The position numbers and the translations under genes were made by a program. Shown in pieces: positions 33,431 through 41,784 of a stretch of DNA of 64,000 nucleotides. The DNA comes from UBA1206 sp050953105 (lineage in GTDB: Bacteria > Bacillota > Clostridia > Oscillospirales > CAG-382): contig JBMNMA010000009.1 in assembly GCA_050953105.1 (NCBI GenBank), positions 62,001-126,000 on the forward strand, read 5' to 3'. Positions within the stretch are counted from its first letter, which is position 1. Each line of letters opens with the position of its first letter. Under the pieces are notes generated by a model, which worked only from the letters and a program-made list of their open reading frames with translations, was not told the origin of the DNA and searched no databases.

Positions 33431-34216
33431 ATGGATATAGCAATATTAAAGGCCTTGGAGTTTATAGACAGGCATTTGTGCGACGAATTTTCCCTTGATG
33501 ATATAGCCGGCATTGCAGGATATTCGTCATTCCATTTTGCCCGCAAACTCAAAGAGGAAACGGGAAAAACCGTTATGGACCATGTCAGGGAAAAACGTAT
33601 TTTTGCGGCGGCGTGTGAGTTAAAGGCAGGAGCCAACGTCTGCGACACCGCAATGAAATACGGCTTTGACACCCATGCCGGTTTTACCAAAGCATTTACT
33701 TTAATTTACGGCTGCACTCCGGCAGAGTGCATTAAGTATGGTAGAAAATTCGATTTTAAAGGAGTAATTGATATGGAAAAATCCAAAATTGTTATTAGAC
33801 CTGTTTGCAAAGACGATGTAAAAGATTTATGGGAAAACGTATACAGCGCCATGACACCCCGGCAGATAACCGAAGAAAAGGTTATGCCCGCCGTTGAACG
33901 GTTTGCCAAAAGTGAAGGGGTGGAGCTGGTGGCTCAGGTTGACGGCCGGGTGGTAATGTCGCTGCCTATGATAAAGCCCTTCTGCATTCCCCTTGGAGTG
34001 CTGTTTGACAACAACTTTGTCCTTACCGGAGGTTCTGAAGATGAAGTTATGGAAAAACCCCTTTGTGAAATGAAAAACCAGTGTAAAAAGCTGAACGTTT
34101 CAACCCTTATTACACCTCAGATGGAAGGGAGTAAAAACGCCGAAGCTTTTATGCATTTCGGCTTTACAGAGGCATTCAAGTCAAACGGATGGGTTTATCT
34201 TGCCCTTGCCGTTTAA
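33431..34216 (+). CDS. AraC family regulator with GNAT-like C-terminal domain
   Basis: A 261-residue fusion. Residues 1-100 hold the two HTH motifs of AraC proteins placed at the N-terminus (SLDDIAGIAGYSSFHFARKL and DTAMKYGFDTHAGFTKAFTL followed by YGCTPAECIKYGR). Residues 118-261 resemble a weak GNAT or GNAT-derived fold (IVIRPVCKDDVKDLWENVY, then EAFMHFGFTEAFKSNGW), without a clear acetyl-CoA loop. Ligand-sensing C-terminal domains after an N-terminal HTH pair (as with GyrI-like domains) are known; a GNAT-like one is less common. GGAGGAG precedes the start. The target genes are unknown; the downstream lipoprotein has its own promoter. Confidence 0.82.
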   Translation: MDIAILKALEFIDRHLCDEFSLDDIAGIAGYSSFHFARKLKEETGKTVMDHVREKRIFAAACELKAGANVCDTAMKYGFDTHAGFTKAFTLIYGCTPAECIKYGRKFDFKGVIDMEKSKIVIRPVCKDDVKDLWENVYSAMTPRQITEEKVMPAVERFAKSEGVELVAQVDGRVVMSLPMIKPFCIPLGVLFDNNFVLTGGSEDEVMEKPLCEMKNQCKKLNVSTLITPQMEGSKNAEAFMHFGFTEAFKSNGWVYLALAV

Positions 34217-34240
34217 TATAAAATAGTATAAATCCATATG

Positions 34241-34266
34241 AAGGCGCCAAATACGGCGCCTTTTTT
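34241..34266 (+). terminator. Intrinsic terminator after the AraC-type gene
   Basis: An 8-bp GC-rich stem, AAGGCGCC (34241-34248) with GGCGCCTT (34255-34262), then TTTT. Confidence 0.88.
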
Positions 34267-34308
34267 CCGCCGGCAGCCGGACAATAAATTATAAACTTAA
34301 ATAAATCT

Positions 34309-34337
34309 TTGACTTTTTTATATTTTTATTGTAAAAT
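34309..34337 (+). promoter_or_regulatory. Promoter of the unknown lipoprotein gene
   Basis: TTGACT (34309-34314) and TAAAAT (34332-34337), 17-nt spacer. Confidence 0.65.
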
Positions 34338-34413
34338 ATGAAAAATCCCATCAGGCACGTCAAAGGCCGTAAACGGCAGTTACCGTTAATCGCATCGAAA
34401 GGACAGCTACCGC

Positions 34414-36273
34414 ATGAAAAAAATTCTACTGGCATTTTTGTGTATTACCATTTTTGCAGGTTTAGTCGCCTGCAGTTCCGGTTCTGCCGGTGAAAACACC
34501 TCGTCAGACGAGGAAAACGAGCTTTCCGACACCTCAAATTTATCACAGGATGAAACGTCACAGGAGATATCTGAAATGGAAAACCTTATTGCAAAAAAAG
34601 TCAAAAACAGCACATCCATCCGTTTTGCGTCGGTTTACGACAAAGCCGGCGACACCGGTGAGACGGTTTACGTTATGACTGTGCCCTATACCGATAAATA
34701 TACCCTTAACTGCCCCAGAGCAAACGAAATCGAAATCTATGACAACAAAGGACAAAGCATAGGAAAGGGAAATAACTCTCTTACCGTGTCCCTTGAAAAG
34801 GATGATACAGTTTATCTTCGCATAGCAGCTGATGAAAACGCTTTCTTCCTGCTTGACATAACAAAAGAAATAAACAAGGTTGAACTGCCCTATGAGGTAA
34901 TCGAAAACACCCCACTCTCGTCCTATCCCACCACCGGGGACAATGCAAAAAGCCCCCTAAAACCCGCAGAAGTTTCTTATACAAAGCGGTCGGACGGGAG
35001 AGGGATGTATATAAACTGCAATAATCCCGAAAAGCTTACCGAAATCAACCTTAACACCTGCCTTGCCTCCGACGACATAACCGACAGGGATGTCTTTTTC
35101 ACCTTTGAGCACAACAACATGAATATTCCTTTTTATTACGGATACCGTGTAACCAACACCGGGGACAGCGACCTGTATGTTACCGTTAAAAACTTCGGCT
35201 TTCAACTTGACGGTGCCGGCACCTGGCTGGGTGAGGACGAGTGGACAAAGTTCTATAATATCCCGTTCAGGGTTGACATGACCGGCTATACCACTTCCCA
35301 GTTAAACAATTTTATTGCTTATGTAGGATTTTGCAATGCATATAATAGCGAAGACCGTCAGCCTATAACCTATGTCATTCCGGCAGGTCAGTCATTCTAC
35401 GTTATGGGCGGCACCACCGACGATGCCTATGCCAATATAAACGTGTTTGGCAGCGCCAACAGAACCGTAAAGGGCGGCTGCTCCAACGGCGCCGTTATAT
35501 TCTCCACCAACGGCAGCTCGGTCAAGGGCGAGTTTGTGGTTTACAACAATGTTGAAACTCTTAATGCAAATATCGAAACCTGCCCCCAGAACGGCTATGT
35601 GGGGGACGATACCTACGGCTCTCAGTATGTGGGTTATGACGACTGCCACGGTGTGGTGGACGCCTCCTTTACCTGGACATTCAACGATGCCACCCGATCC
35701 GGCCCCCTTCCCGTTAGCTATTATAACCCCTTCTACACCTCCAAACGCAACGGAGAACGGTATGAGGATATTTCATCTTCATTTACACCGCAAAGGTTTA
35801 GCAGGGCTTCATTCTGGACTACCCATATAAACCCCAACCATACCGAAACCGCTGTCGGCACCGACATGACCTTTTACAATACGGTGGACAGCGTTACAAA
35901 GGAAAAAATAATAATCGACTATAAGCACTTTGACGGCAAGGGCAAAAATGCCAATATAGGAAACTGGATGGTTGACTACATAGAAATTTTCACTCTGGTA
36001 AACCAGGGGGACAAGGATAGGGAATTTACCTACTCCATGACACACAGCGGTGTTATTTTAGCCTTTGTAAGGGATGATGCCGGCTTTGTTAGCGACACCT
36101 ATTCGCCTTCATACTGCGTTAAGATTGCAAAATCCACCTACGGTGATGCCATAAGCCAGACCTTTGTCTATACCATTACAGTCCCTGCCCACAGCGTTGT
36201 CCGTTTTTCGGTAGACTACAACCTGTGCGCCAACTCCAACGGACATATCCGTCACGAAGCAAGGCTGGATTAA
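34414..36273 (+). CDS. Large lipoprotein of unknown function
   Basis: A 619-residue exported protein. Seen: lipoprotein signal with lipobox LVAC (Cys20), an acidic Ser/Glu/Asp linker (residues 25-55), then a long beta-rich region without cysteine clusters or repeats I recognise. Features include a VTNTGDSDLYVTVKNFGFQL stretch reminiscent of Ig-like or DUF11-type strands, a QPITYVIPAGQSFYVMGG segment and an ending YTITVPAHSVVRFSVDYN. No catalytic motif stands out. AAAGGA lies 11 nt before the start. It has its own promoter and terminator, so it is monocistronic. The role is probably structural or binding at the cell surface; I cannot assign a family. Confidence 0.8.
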   Translation: MKKILLAFLCITIFAGLVACSSGSAGENTSSDEENELSDTSNLSQDETSQEISEMENLIAKKVKNSTSIRFASVYDKAGDTGETVYVMTVPYTDKYTLNCPRANEIEIYDNKGQSIGKGNNSLTVSLEKDDTVYLRIAADENAFFLLDITKEINKVELPYEVIENTPLSSYPTTGDNAKSPLKPAEVSYTKRSDGRGMYINCNNPEKLTEINLNTCLASDDITDRDVFFTFEHNNMNIPFYYGYRVTNTGDSDLYVTVKNFGFQLDGAGTWLGEDEWTKFYNIPFRVDMTGYTTSQLNNFIAYVGFCNAYNSEDRQPITYVIPAGQSFYVMGGTTDDAYANINVFGSANRTVKGGCSNGAVIFSTNGSSVKGEFVVYNNVETLNANIETCPQNGYVGDDTYGSQYVGYDDCHGVVDASFTWTFNDATRSGPLPVSYYNPFYTSKRNGERYEDISSSFTPQRFSRASFWTTHINPNHTETAVGTDMTFYNTVDSVTKEKIIIDYKHFDGKGKNANIGNWMVDYIEIFTLVNQGDKDREFTYSMTHSGVILAFVRDDAGFVSDTYSPSYCVKIAKSTYGDAISQTFVYTITVPAHSVVRFSVDYNLCANSNGHIRHEARLD

Positions 36274-36302
36274 AATATCCGGTCTGAAACATTAATAAAT
36301 GC

Positions 36303-36353
36303 AAAGCATATTTCGTCTTCCTTACGGCTTGGACAGAAATATGCTTTCTTTTA
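36303..36353 (+). terminator. Intrinsic terminator after the lipoprotein gene
   Basis: AAAGCATATTTC-GTC pairs with GAC-A-GAAATATGCTTT (36303-36347, one bulge), followed by CTTTTAT. Confidence 0.75.
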
Positions 36354-36419
36354 TATCTTTTATCTTGGCATAAATCGACACCGAGTTTTATAAATTAATA
36401 AAAATAAACTTGTATTTTA

Positions 36420-36447
36420 TTGACATATTTCAAAAAAACGGTATTAT
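36420..36447 (+). promoter_or_regulatory. Promoter of the truncated deaminase
   Basis: TTGACA (36420-36425) and TATTAT (36442-36447) with a 16-nt spacer. It still precedes a gene stub, suggesting the gene was once active. Confidence 0.6.
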
Positions 36448-36484
36448 TTTATTGTGTTGTCAAAAAATCCAACGGGAGGTAAAC

Positions 36485-36601
36485 ATGAACTGGGATAATC
36501 TTGAACTGGGTTGGCAGGCTGCTTTTTTTAATGGCTGGGAAGCCTTTTGCCTTGGCACAATCCCCATTGGGGCAGCCATAATGAATGAAAATAACGAATA
36601 G
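36485..36601 (+). pseudogene. Truncated nucleoside deaminase (N-terminal stub)
   Basis: A frame of 38 codons after a strong ribosome site (GGGAGGT, 5 nt upstream) reads MNWDNLELGWQAAFF then AWEAF-like WEAFCLGTIPIGAAIM and stops. This is the N-terminus of tRNA/nucleoside deaminases of the TadA-like type (relatives read WEAFKxGTIPIGAVI). The catalytic HAE and PCxxC motifs that should follow are absent; the downstream DNA shows no continuation in any frame. Loss by deletion or insertion is likely, at the left edge of a decayed patch. Confidence 0.6.
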
Positions 36602-36753
36602 GAGAACAAGCAGATAAATACGGTATAAAAATCGGGCTAAAATTTACATTGTTTATTTTGCGAAAATGATCATTATAAATTAAACTTTACACCGGGCTGC
36701 CGAAAAATGAGGCTTACTATGGCCGATTATAAAATATTCACTTTATACCTCCA

Positions 36754-36993
36754 TTGCATCTAAATCATGAAAAACTAGTGGGCATATATTGCCGTGTGAG
36801 CACAAGCAGTGCTTATCAGTTAAAAAGTCTTACCGCCCAAGTTTCGGCGCTAACCAGATTGACAGTTGCTAATCCCAAATGGTTGTTGGTTGATGTATGT
36901 ATTGACATTGCATCTAGCAAGACAGGTTCCTCTCGAAAAGAATTTGCCCGAACGCTGAAGGACTCATGCGAAAAAGCAAAAAATACAGTTTAA
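36754..36993 (+). pseudogene. Serine recombinase N-terminal fragment
   Basis: Seventy-nine codons carrying the resolvase/invertase start VGIYCRVSTSSAYQLKSL with the catalytic Ser (RVSTS), then VDVCIDIASSKTGSSRKEF (the later Arg motif). The frame ends where relatives continue with the rest of the catalytic domain and a DNA-binding region. The start looks damaged as well: ATGAAAAAC would read in frame with one extra base (ATG-GAA-AAA-CTA), and only a TTG is available. A remnant of a mobile element or site-specific recombination system. Confidence 0.7.
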
Positions 36994-37060
36994 ATAAGTA
37001 AATAATTAAGAAATTGAGATAGATCGCAATTCGATATTATTGTGAATAGGAGGACTTTCG

Positions 37061-37654
37061 ATGATTGACTTTGAAACTAATGCAAGAACAGCTGGTGCTT
37101 ATGTTTTGAATAATGGATATTTTGTATTTATGTTTGGATTTGGAACTAATCATAAAGACAATGAACTTGGAGTTGTTCGTTTTGGAGGGCATCTCGAAAA
37201 AGGTGAAACAGCAATTCAATGTGTGATTAGAGAAGTAAAAGAGGAATCCTCACTTGATATTGATTTCTATGACAACAAATATATTTACATAGAAAAAGAT
37301 AATGGTAAAAGTTATGAAAAAATCAAAGGAAAAGAAGGCAATAATCCGATATTAGCTCTCAAACGGCAAGACAATAGTATATCCATAATGTATTTAGCGT
37401 ATGGAAAAGGGAAATTAGTTCCCAGTATGGAAACACAGGGTATACTTTTGCTTCGTAAAGAAGACATTAATTTGATTTGTTCAAAAGATATAACCTTTAA
37501 AGAATATAAGAATAATGGTGGAAAATATATATTGGCTAATTCATTTCCGGATGATGCCATTTTAATACCGCATAATCAAATGCGTTTTTTGAACAAATTA
37601 TTTACATTAGAGAGTGAATTAATGACTGACTATATAAGTTCATATACTCCATAG
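37061..37654 (+). CDS. Nudix hydrolase-like protein, AT-rich
   Basis: A 197-residue protein with a near-complete Nudix box, GGHLEKGETAIQCVIREVKE followed by ESSLDI (the final Gly is Ser), after the strand NNGYFVFMFGFGTNHKDNE. Asp/Glu metal ligands are present. It is longer than most simple Nudix enzymes because of a C-terminal extension (residues 130-197). GGAGG lies 9 nt before ATG 37061. Its codons are visibly more AT-rich than neighbouring genes, and it sits between a recombinase fragment and a gene stub, so horizontal transfer is likely. Substrate unknown. Confidence 0.82.
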   Translation: MIDFETNARTAGAYVLNNGYFVFMFGFGTNHKDNELGVVRFGGHLEKGETAIQCVIREVKEESSLDIDFYDNKYIYIEKDNGKSYEKIKGKEGNNPILALKRQDNSISIMYLAYGKGKLVPSMETQGILLLRKEDINLICSKDITFKEYKNNGGKYILANSFPDDAILIPHNQMRFLNKLFTLESELMTDYISSYTP

Positions 37655-37858
37655 AACCCTAAGTTTAAGCATAATTTGAAGCTGTTTTATTTCGCAATAT
37701 TCCTAAAAGGCTAATTTTGATAAGTAAAAGCGACAAAAACAGAAATAGCCTAATCAAAAATTAATTTTAAGTGGTCAGAATAGATGTTAAGCCAGCATAA
37801 GCACAGCATTTTACTGTATTTTTCAAATATGTGAAATCGCCTAAAAACTTAATGTTGA
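37655..37858 (+). other. Intergenic AT-rich stretch with imperfect inverted repeat
   Basis: About 200 bp with no gene. An imperfect inverted repeat (TAATTTTGAT near 37713 with ATCAAAAATTA near 37754) and a nested AGGCTA/TAGCCT pair are the only structure seen. It could end the Nudix transcript or be a remnant of an element end. Confidence 0.3.
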
Positions 37859-38020
37859 GACGCATACATTATTGTTAAAAACCAGATACCGCTTTTAGGT
37901 GAGTTTGAGTCAAACGGAGTTAAAATAGTAAAACGCCTTGAAAAAACCACATACCACAACACCGAGTTTGTCATTGAAGACATTGACGGCAGGTGGATAT
38001 ATTTCGGCTACAAGGAGTAG
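37859..38020 (+). pseudogene. C-terminal gene stub, VOC/glyoxalase-like
   Basis: After TGA 37856-37858 a frame of 53 codons without a start runs to TAG 38018-38020: AYIIVKNQIPLLGEFESNGV, then VKRLEKTTYHNTEFVIEDID and GRWIYFGYKE. The EFVIEDIDGRWIYF ending resembles the last strands of VOC (glyoxalase/bleomycin-resistance) domains. The first part of the gene is missing, so this is the right edge of the decayed patch opposite the deaminase stub. It overlaps no intact gene, since the helicase start is at 38050. Confidence 0.5.
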
Positions 38021-38049
38021 AAGTGATTTTTTATCGAAGGGATAAGGTA

Positions 38050-40683
38050 ATGAAGGGCTTTGACAACATAAATTTCCACGGAGAATTCCGTAATTATCAG
38101 TCAAGGGTGCTTGACAATGCCGACAATTATTTAAAAGACGGAAAATTAAACATAGTGGCTCCGCCGGGAAGCGGCAAAACCGTCCTCGGTCTTGAACTTA
38201 TTCGCAGACTGGGCGAACCTACGATTATATTATCTCCTACCACTGCCATTAAACATCAATGGGGCGAAAGGTTTAAGGAATATTTCCTTGATGATAAAAG
38301 CAGTTTTGATTTACTGTTTTCATTTGATCTTCACAATGTAAAGCTTATAAATTCCATAACCTATCAGGCGCTTTATACTTCCGTCGAAAAGGTATCCATA
38401 AGCGACGGCGATACCGATTTATCGGATATCGACCTTTTTGCCACTATCAATAAGTTCGGAATAAAAACCATCTGCCTTGACGAGGCACACCACCTTAAAA
38501 ACGAATGGCAAAAGGCACTGGAGAAATTTATAACTGCCCTTAAAGATAAGGTTAACATAATATCATTCACCGCAACGCCGCCCTATGATGCGGAAGGTTC
38601 AGAATGGGAAAGGTATATTAATGTTTGCGGTGAAATTGACGAGGAAATTTTTATCCCCGAGCTGGTCAGCCATAAGAATCTCTGCCCCCATCAGGACTAC
38701 ATATATTTTAATTTCCCCACCGAAGCCGAAACGCAATCCTTTTTAAGACATAAAGAAAACGCTGTCAAAGCCGTTTGGGAAATTAGCAGGCTGGCGTTTA
38801 TAAAGGACATTTGCGAAAAGGTAAATAGTGAAAACGACTATGAAACCCTGCTTTCGGCAGTAAATGAATATACCGCTTTGCTTGTGCTGTTTAGCCATTA
38901 CGGGTTTGATGTAAACCGCAAGCATGTGCGTGAGCTTACCGGTAAGAAAAGCTTACCCGACTTTAATATGACCTTTGCCGAAACTGCGCTGCAGTTTATC
39001 CTTGACGGCAATCTGGCAGATGAAACGCATAAGGGCGAGATTATAAACATACTAAAGAAAAATTCGGTATATGATAAAAACCGTCCCACCCTTGTTTTAA
39101 CCGAAAGGTTAAAACGGATGCTTATTTCCTCCGCAGGTAAGCTTGAAAGCATAAAGCAGATTGTTAAAAGCGAAATAAAAAACACGGGCAGCAGCCTTAG
39201 AATGCTTATTTTAACCGACTTTATAAAAAAAGAAACCCTCTCAATGGTTGCCACCGAACAAAATTTCAATACATTAAATATTATCAGCATTTTTGAAACC
39301 TTAAGAAGGGAAAATTACGGTATTAATATAGGCGTGTTATCCGGTTCGATTGCAATACTGCCTGAAACCGTTGATTTATCGCCTATAAAGTATAAAAGGG
39401 AAGCATTAGGAGACACGGGTTATTGTTATTTTTATTTGCCTTCATCAAGCCATCAGCTTGTGGCACATGCTGGCAGTTTATTCGAAAAAGGTGAAATTCA
39501 AATTCTTATAGGCACCAAGTCCCTTCTTGGGGAAGGTTGGGATTCTCCCGTGATAAATTCCCTCATTATTGCCAGCAATGTGGGCAGCTTTGTCCTTTCC
39601 AATCAAATGCGGGGGCGTGCCATCCGCACAGACAAAAATAATCCCGAAAAGACGGCAAATATATGGCATCTTGCCACGGTTGAGCCTGATTATATTTTTA
39701 AGGACAAACCGCTTGCCCAATTAACCAAATATTTAAGTCAAGATAACCAAGAGCTGGTTTCCTGCGATTTTGATATATTAAAACGCCGCTTTGACACCTT
39801 TATGGGCCCAAACTACACAACGGGAGATATTGTAAGCGGAATTGAAAGAATAACCGCTATTAAGCCGCCGTTTGATAAAAAAGGAATTGAAAAAATTAAC
39901 AACAAAATGCTTTCATTGTCCTCTTATCGGCAGATAACAAACGAAAAATGGAACACGCTTGTAAACGGTAAATTTTTCACCGTAAGGGCTGAAGCAAAAA
40001 TTCCGACACAAAAGCGTGTGCCGCCGTATGTCTTTGTGAATATGGGGGTGGTGTTGTTAGAGTTTCTTTTGCTATATGCGGTTTTTAAGTCTATGCTTGA
40101 TGTGTTAATCAGCGGTAATATAGCTTGGGGTATAGGGCATATTGTTGTTTCGATCGGCATAACCGTTATGCTTTATAAGTCTGTCAGAAAGTTTATAATA
40201 CTTATAAACCCCGCAGAATCAATTAAAGCCCTTGGCTCTGCCGTGTATAAGACGCTGGTGGACTGTGTATTTATTTCGCCGTCGGCAAAGGTTGAGGTGG
40301 AAAGCGATAAAAAGCAGTATGTTGTGTCCATGCAGCTTCGTAATGCATCTGTTCACGATCAAAATATATTCAACACCGCAATAACCGAAATGCTTTCCCC
40401 AATTGACAACCCGAAGTATATTTTAATCAAAAAGAGCATTTTCGGCCGTTACAATTACCGCCTTTCCTTTGCCTGTCCGTCGATTATTGCAAAAAGAAAG
40501 GAATATGCCGGCATTCTCGCCAAAAACTTAAGGTTTCCCAACGGACGTTTTGAGGTTGTTAATGTTCACAGGGAAAACGGGCGAAGGTTTATCCTAAAAT
40601 GCCGTAAAAAGTCGTACATAAGCCTTAATCAAAGGTTGATTGAAAAGAGGTATAAGGTAACAGAATCATATAGCAATATATAA
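38050..40683 (+). CDS. DEAD/DEAH-box SF2 helicase with membrane segments
   Basis: An 877-residue superfamily 2 helicase-like ATPase. Seen: Walker A VAPPGSGKTVLG (residues 37-48), motif Ia LSPTTAIKHQWGERF, DEAH in ICLDEAHHL (144-147), motif III SFTATPPYD, and motif VI NQMRGRAIRTDKNN near residue 525; all core motifs are intact. Between about 657 and 725 two hydrophobic segments (VNMGVVLLEFLLLYAVF and IGHIVVSIGITVMLYK) predict a membrane hairpin, followed by a C-terminal domain of about 150 residues. GGGATAAGG precedes ATG 38050; an upstream ATG at 37993 would overlap the VOC stub. Helicases with membrane insertions are uncommon; the substrate (DNA or RNA) and cellular role are unknown. The GNAT gene follows 60 nt later. 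Confidence 0.88.
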   Translation: MKGFDNINFHGEFRNYQSRVLDNADNYLKDGKLNIVAPPGSGKTVLGLELIRRLGEPTIILSPTTAIKHQWGERFKEYFLDDKSSFDLLFSFDLHNVKLINSITYQALYTSVEKVSISDGDTDLSDIDLFATINKFGIKTICLDEAHHLKNEWQKALEKFITALKDKVNIISFTATPPYDAEGSEWERYINVCGEIDEEIFIPELVSHKNLCPHQDYIYFNFPTEAETQSFLRHKENAVKAVWEISRLAFIKDICEKVNSENDYETLLSAVNEYTALLVLFSHYGFDVNRKHVRELTGKKSLPDFNMTFAETALQFILDGNLADETHKGEIINILKKNSVYDKNRPTLVLTERLKRMLISSAGKLESIKQIVKSEIKNTGSSLRMLILTDFIKKETLSMVATEQNFNTLNIISIFETLRRENYGINIGVLSGSIAILPETVDLSPIKYKREALGDTGYCYFYLPSSSHQLVAHAGSLFEKGEIQILIGTKSLLGEGWDSPVINSLIIASNVGSFVLSNQMRGRAIRTDKNNPEKTANIWHLATVEPDYIFKDKPLAQLTKYLSQDNQELVSCDFDILKRRFDTFMGPNYTTGDIVSGIERITAIKPPFDKKGIEKINNKMLSLSSYRQITNEKWNTLVNGKFFTVRAEAKIPTQKRVPPYVFVNMGVVLLEFLLLYAVFKSMLDVLISGNIAWGIGHIVVSIGITVMLYKSVRKFIILINPAESIKALGSAVYKTLVDCVFISPSAKVEVESDKKQYVVSMQLRNASVHDQNIFNTAITEMLSPIDNPKYILIKKSIFGRYNYRLSFACPSIIAKRKEYAGILAKNLRFPNGRFEVVNVHRENGRRFILKCRKKSYISLNQRLIEKRYKVTESYSNI

Positions 40684-40743
40684 GCTGCTGAAAGTTGTTT
40701 TAGAGATAAATAATATCAACTGTAAAAACGGAGGAAAAGCAGT

Positions 40744-41592
40744 ATGACCGACAAGGATTTTAACAAAATATATGACCTTTACATAAAATGCTTTCCCGAA
40801 TATCCGGCAAAGAGAAAGTTGTTTTTTGATCTGCTTGAGCTTGAAAAGGCGGTTATTATTCCGGCTTATGAAGGCGGCCGCCTTGCGGGGTATTCCATGA
40901 TTCACGGTAACTCCATATCGCTTTTATGCGTGGACGAGGAGTATCGCCGCAAGGGAATAGGCAGCAGGCTGCTTGAAAAATCCGAGGAGCATATTTTTAA
41001 CACCGGGGCGAATAAAATTATCCTTGGCAGGGGTAGCCGATATATCCTTCAAGGCGTCCCCGACGACAATTTTTCCGCCGTAGGCTTTTTCAAAAACAAA
41101 GGGTATACTGCCCAATGGACTTCGGTGAACATGTCCCTTGATCTTGCGGATTTCTCATTGAACAAGCTTGCGATTCCCCCCTGCCCGGCGGATGTGGTTT
41201 TCCGCTTTGCCAAGGAAGGTGAAAAAGAGGCTGTCCTTAAAGCAGTAGATGATGCCCAGGCAGGCTGGCATTGCATTTTCGAAAACTGCGCCGACCCGGT
41301 GTTTGTTGCCGAATGGGGTGGGGAAATAGCGGGTTTTGAGATTTTGTCCCCCCAAGGCGGCAGATTTGTACCTGCCGGCGAGACGGTCGGCTGCGTGGGG
41401 TGTGTGGGGGTTATTCACAAAGCCAGAAACAAAGGTATCGGTATGCAGATGGTGGCCCACGGCATAGAGTGGCTGAAAGCCAGGGGATGCACGTCAATAG
41501 AGCTACGCTATGTCCACCTTGTGGACTGGTATAAAAAGCTGGGGTTTAAGGTTATCCGCCATCAATGGATGGGTGAGAAAACAAGACCGTAA
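40744..41592 (+). CDS. Tandem GNAT acetyltransferase
   Basis: A 282-residue protein with two GNAT halves. The first has a good acetyl-CoA loop, EEYRRKGIGSRLLEKSE near residue 65, and FKNKGYTAQW at its end. The second has RNKGIGMQMVAHGIEWL near residue 223 and a terminal YKKLGFKVIRHQWMGEK. Both loops look usable. GGAGGAAAAG precedes ATG 40744. Acceptors are unknown. A remnant of a cytidine-deaminase-like gene starts right after its stop codon. Confidence 0.88.
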   Translation: MTDKDFNKIYDLYIKCFPEYPAKRKLFFDLLELEKAVIIPAYEGGRLAGYSMIHGNSISLLCVDEEYRRKGIGSRLLEKSEEHIFNTGANKIILGRGSRYILQGVPDDNFSAVGFFKNKGYTAQWTSVNMSLDLADFSLNKLAIPPCPADVVFRFAKEGEKEAVLKAVDDAQAGWHCIFENCADPVFVAEWGGEIAGFEILSPQGGRFVPAGETVGCVGCVGVIHKARNKGIGMQMVAHGIEWLKARGCTSIELRYVHLVDWYKKLGFKVIRHQWMGEKTRP

Positions 41593-41596
41593 ATAA

Positions 41597-41695
41597 TATG
41601 TGGGTGTATGCATAGATAGGACCTGCTCATTGGGATTATGTGCCGAGCAAAACGCCGCTGCCAATATGATTACCCACGGGGAAAGATATTGTTAG
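41597..41695 (+). pseudogene. Cytidine-deaminase-like gene fragment
   Basis: Thirty-two codons without start, between TAA 41594 and TAG 41693-41695, read VGVCIDRTCSLGLCAEQNAA then ANMITHGERYC. CAEQNA is the zinc-site motif (CAE) of cytidine/blasticidin deaminase-like enzymes and TCSLGL is their preceding strand. The rest of the gene is missing. It is the second deaminase remnant in the window. Confidence 0.55.
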
Positions 41696-41784
41696 ATTAT
41701 GATACACGAAAAACCGTCAAGTTAAAAGTGCTTGTCCCCTAATGATGGGGATAAGATGAATTTAATAAAACCGAAGGTGATATT

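Noticed and set aside
36485..40683. A complete defence island made of recombinase, Nudix and helicase
   Set aside because: The recombinase and the flanking genes are broken, no nuclease or toxin partner is present, and the helicase has no recognisable defence-family mark; only the helicase topology is kept as a finding.
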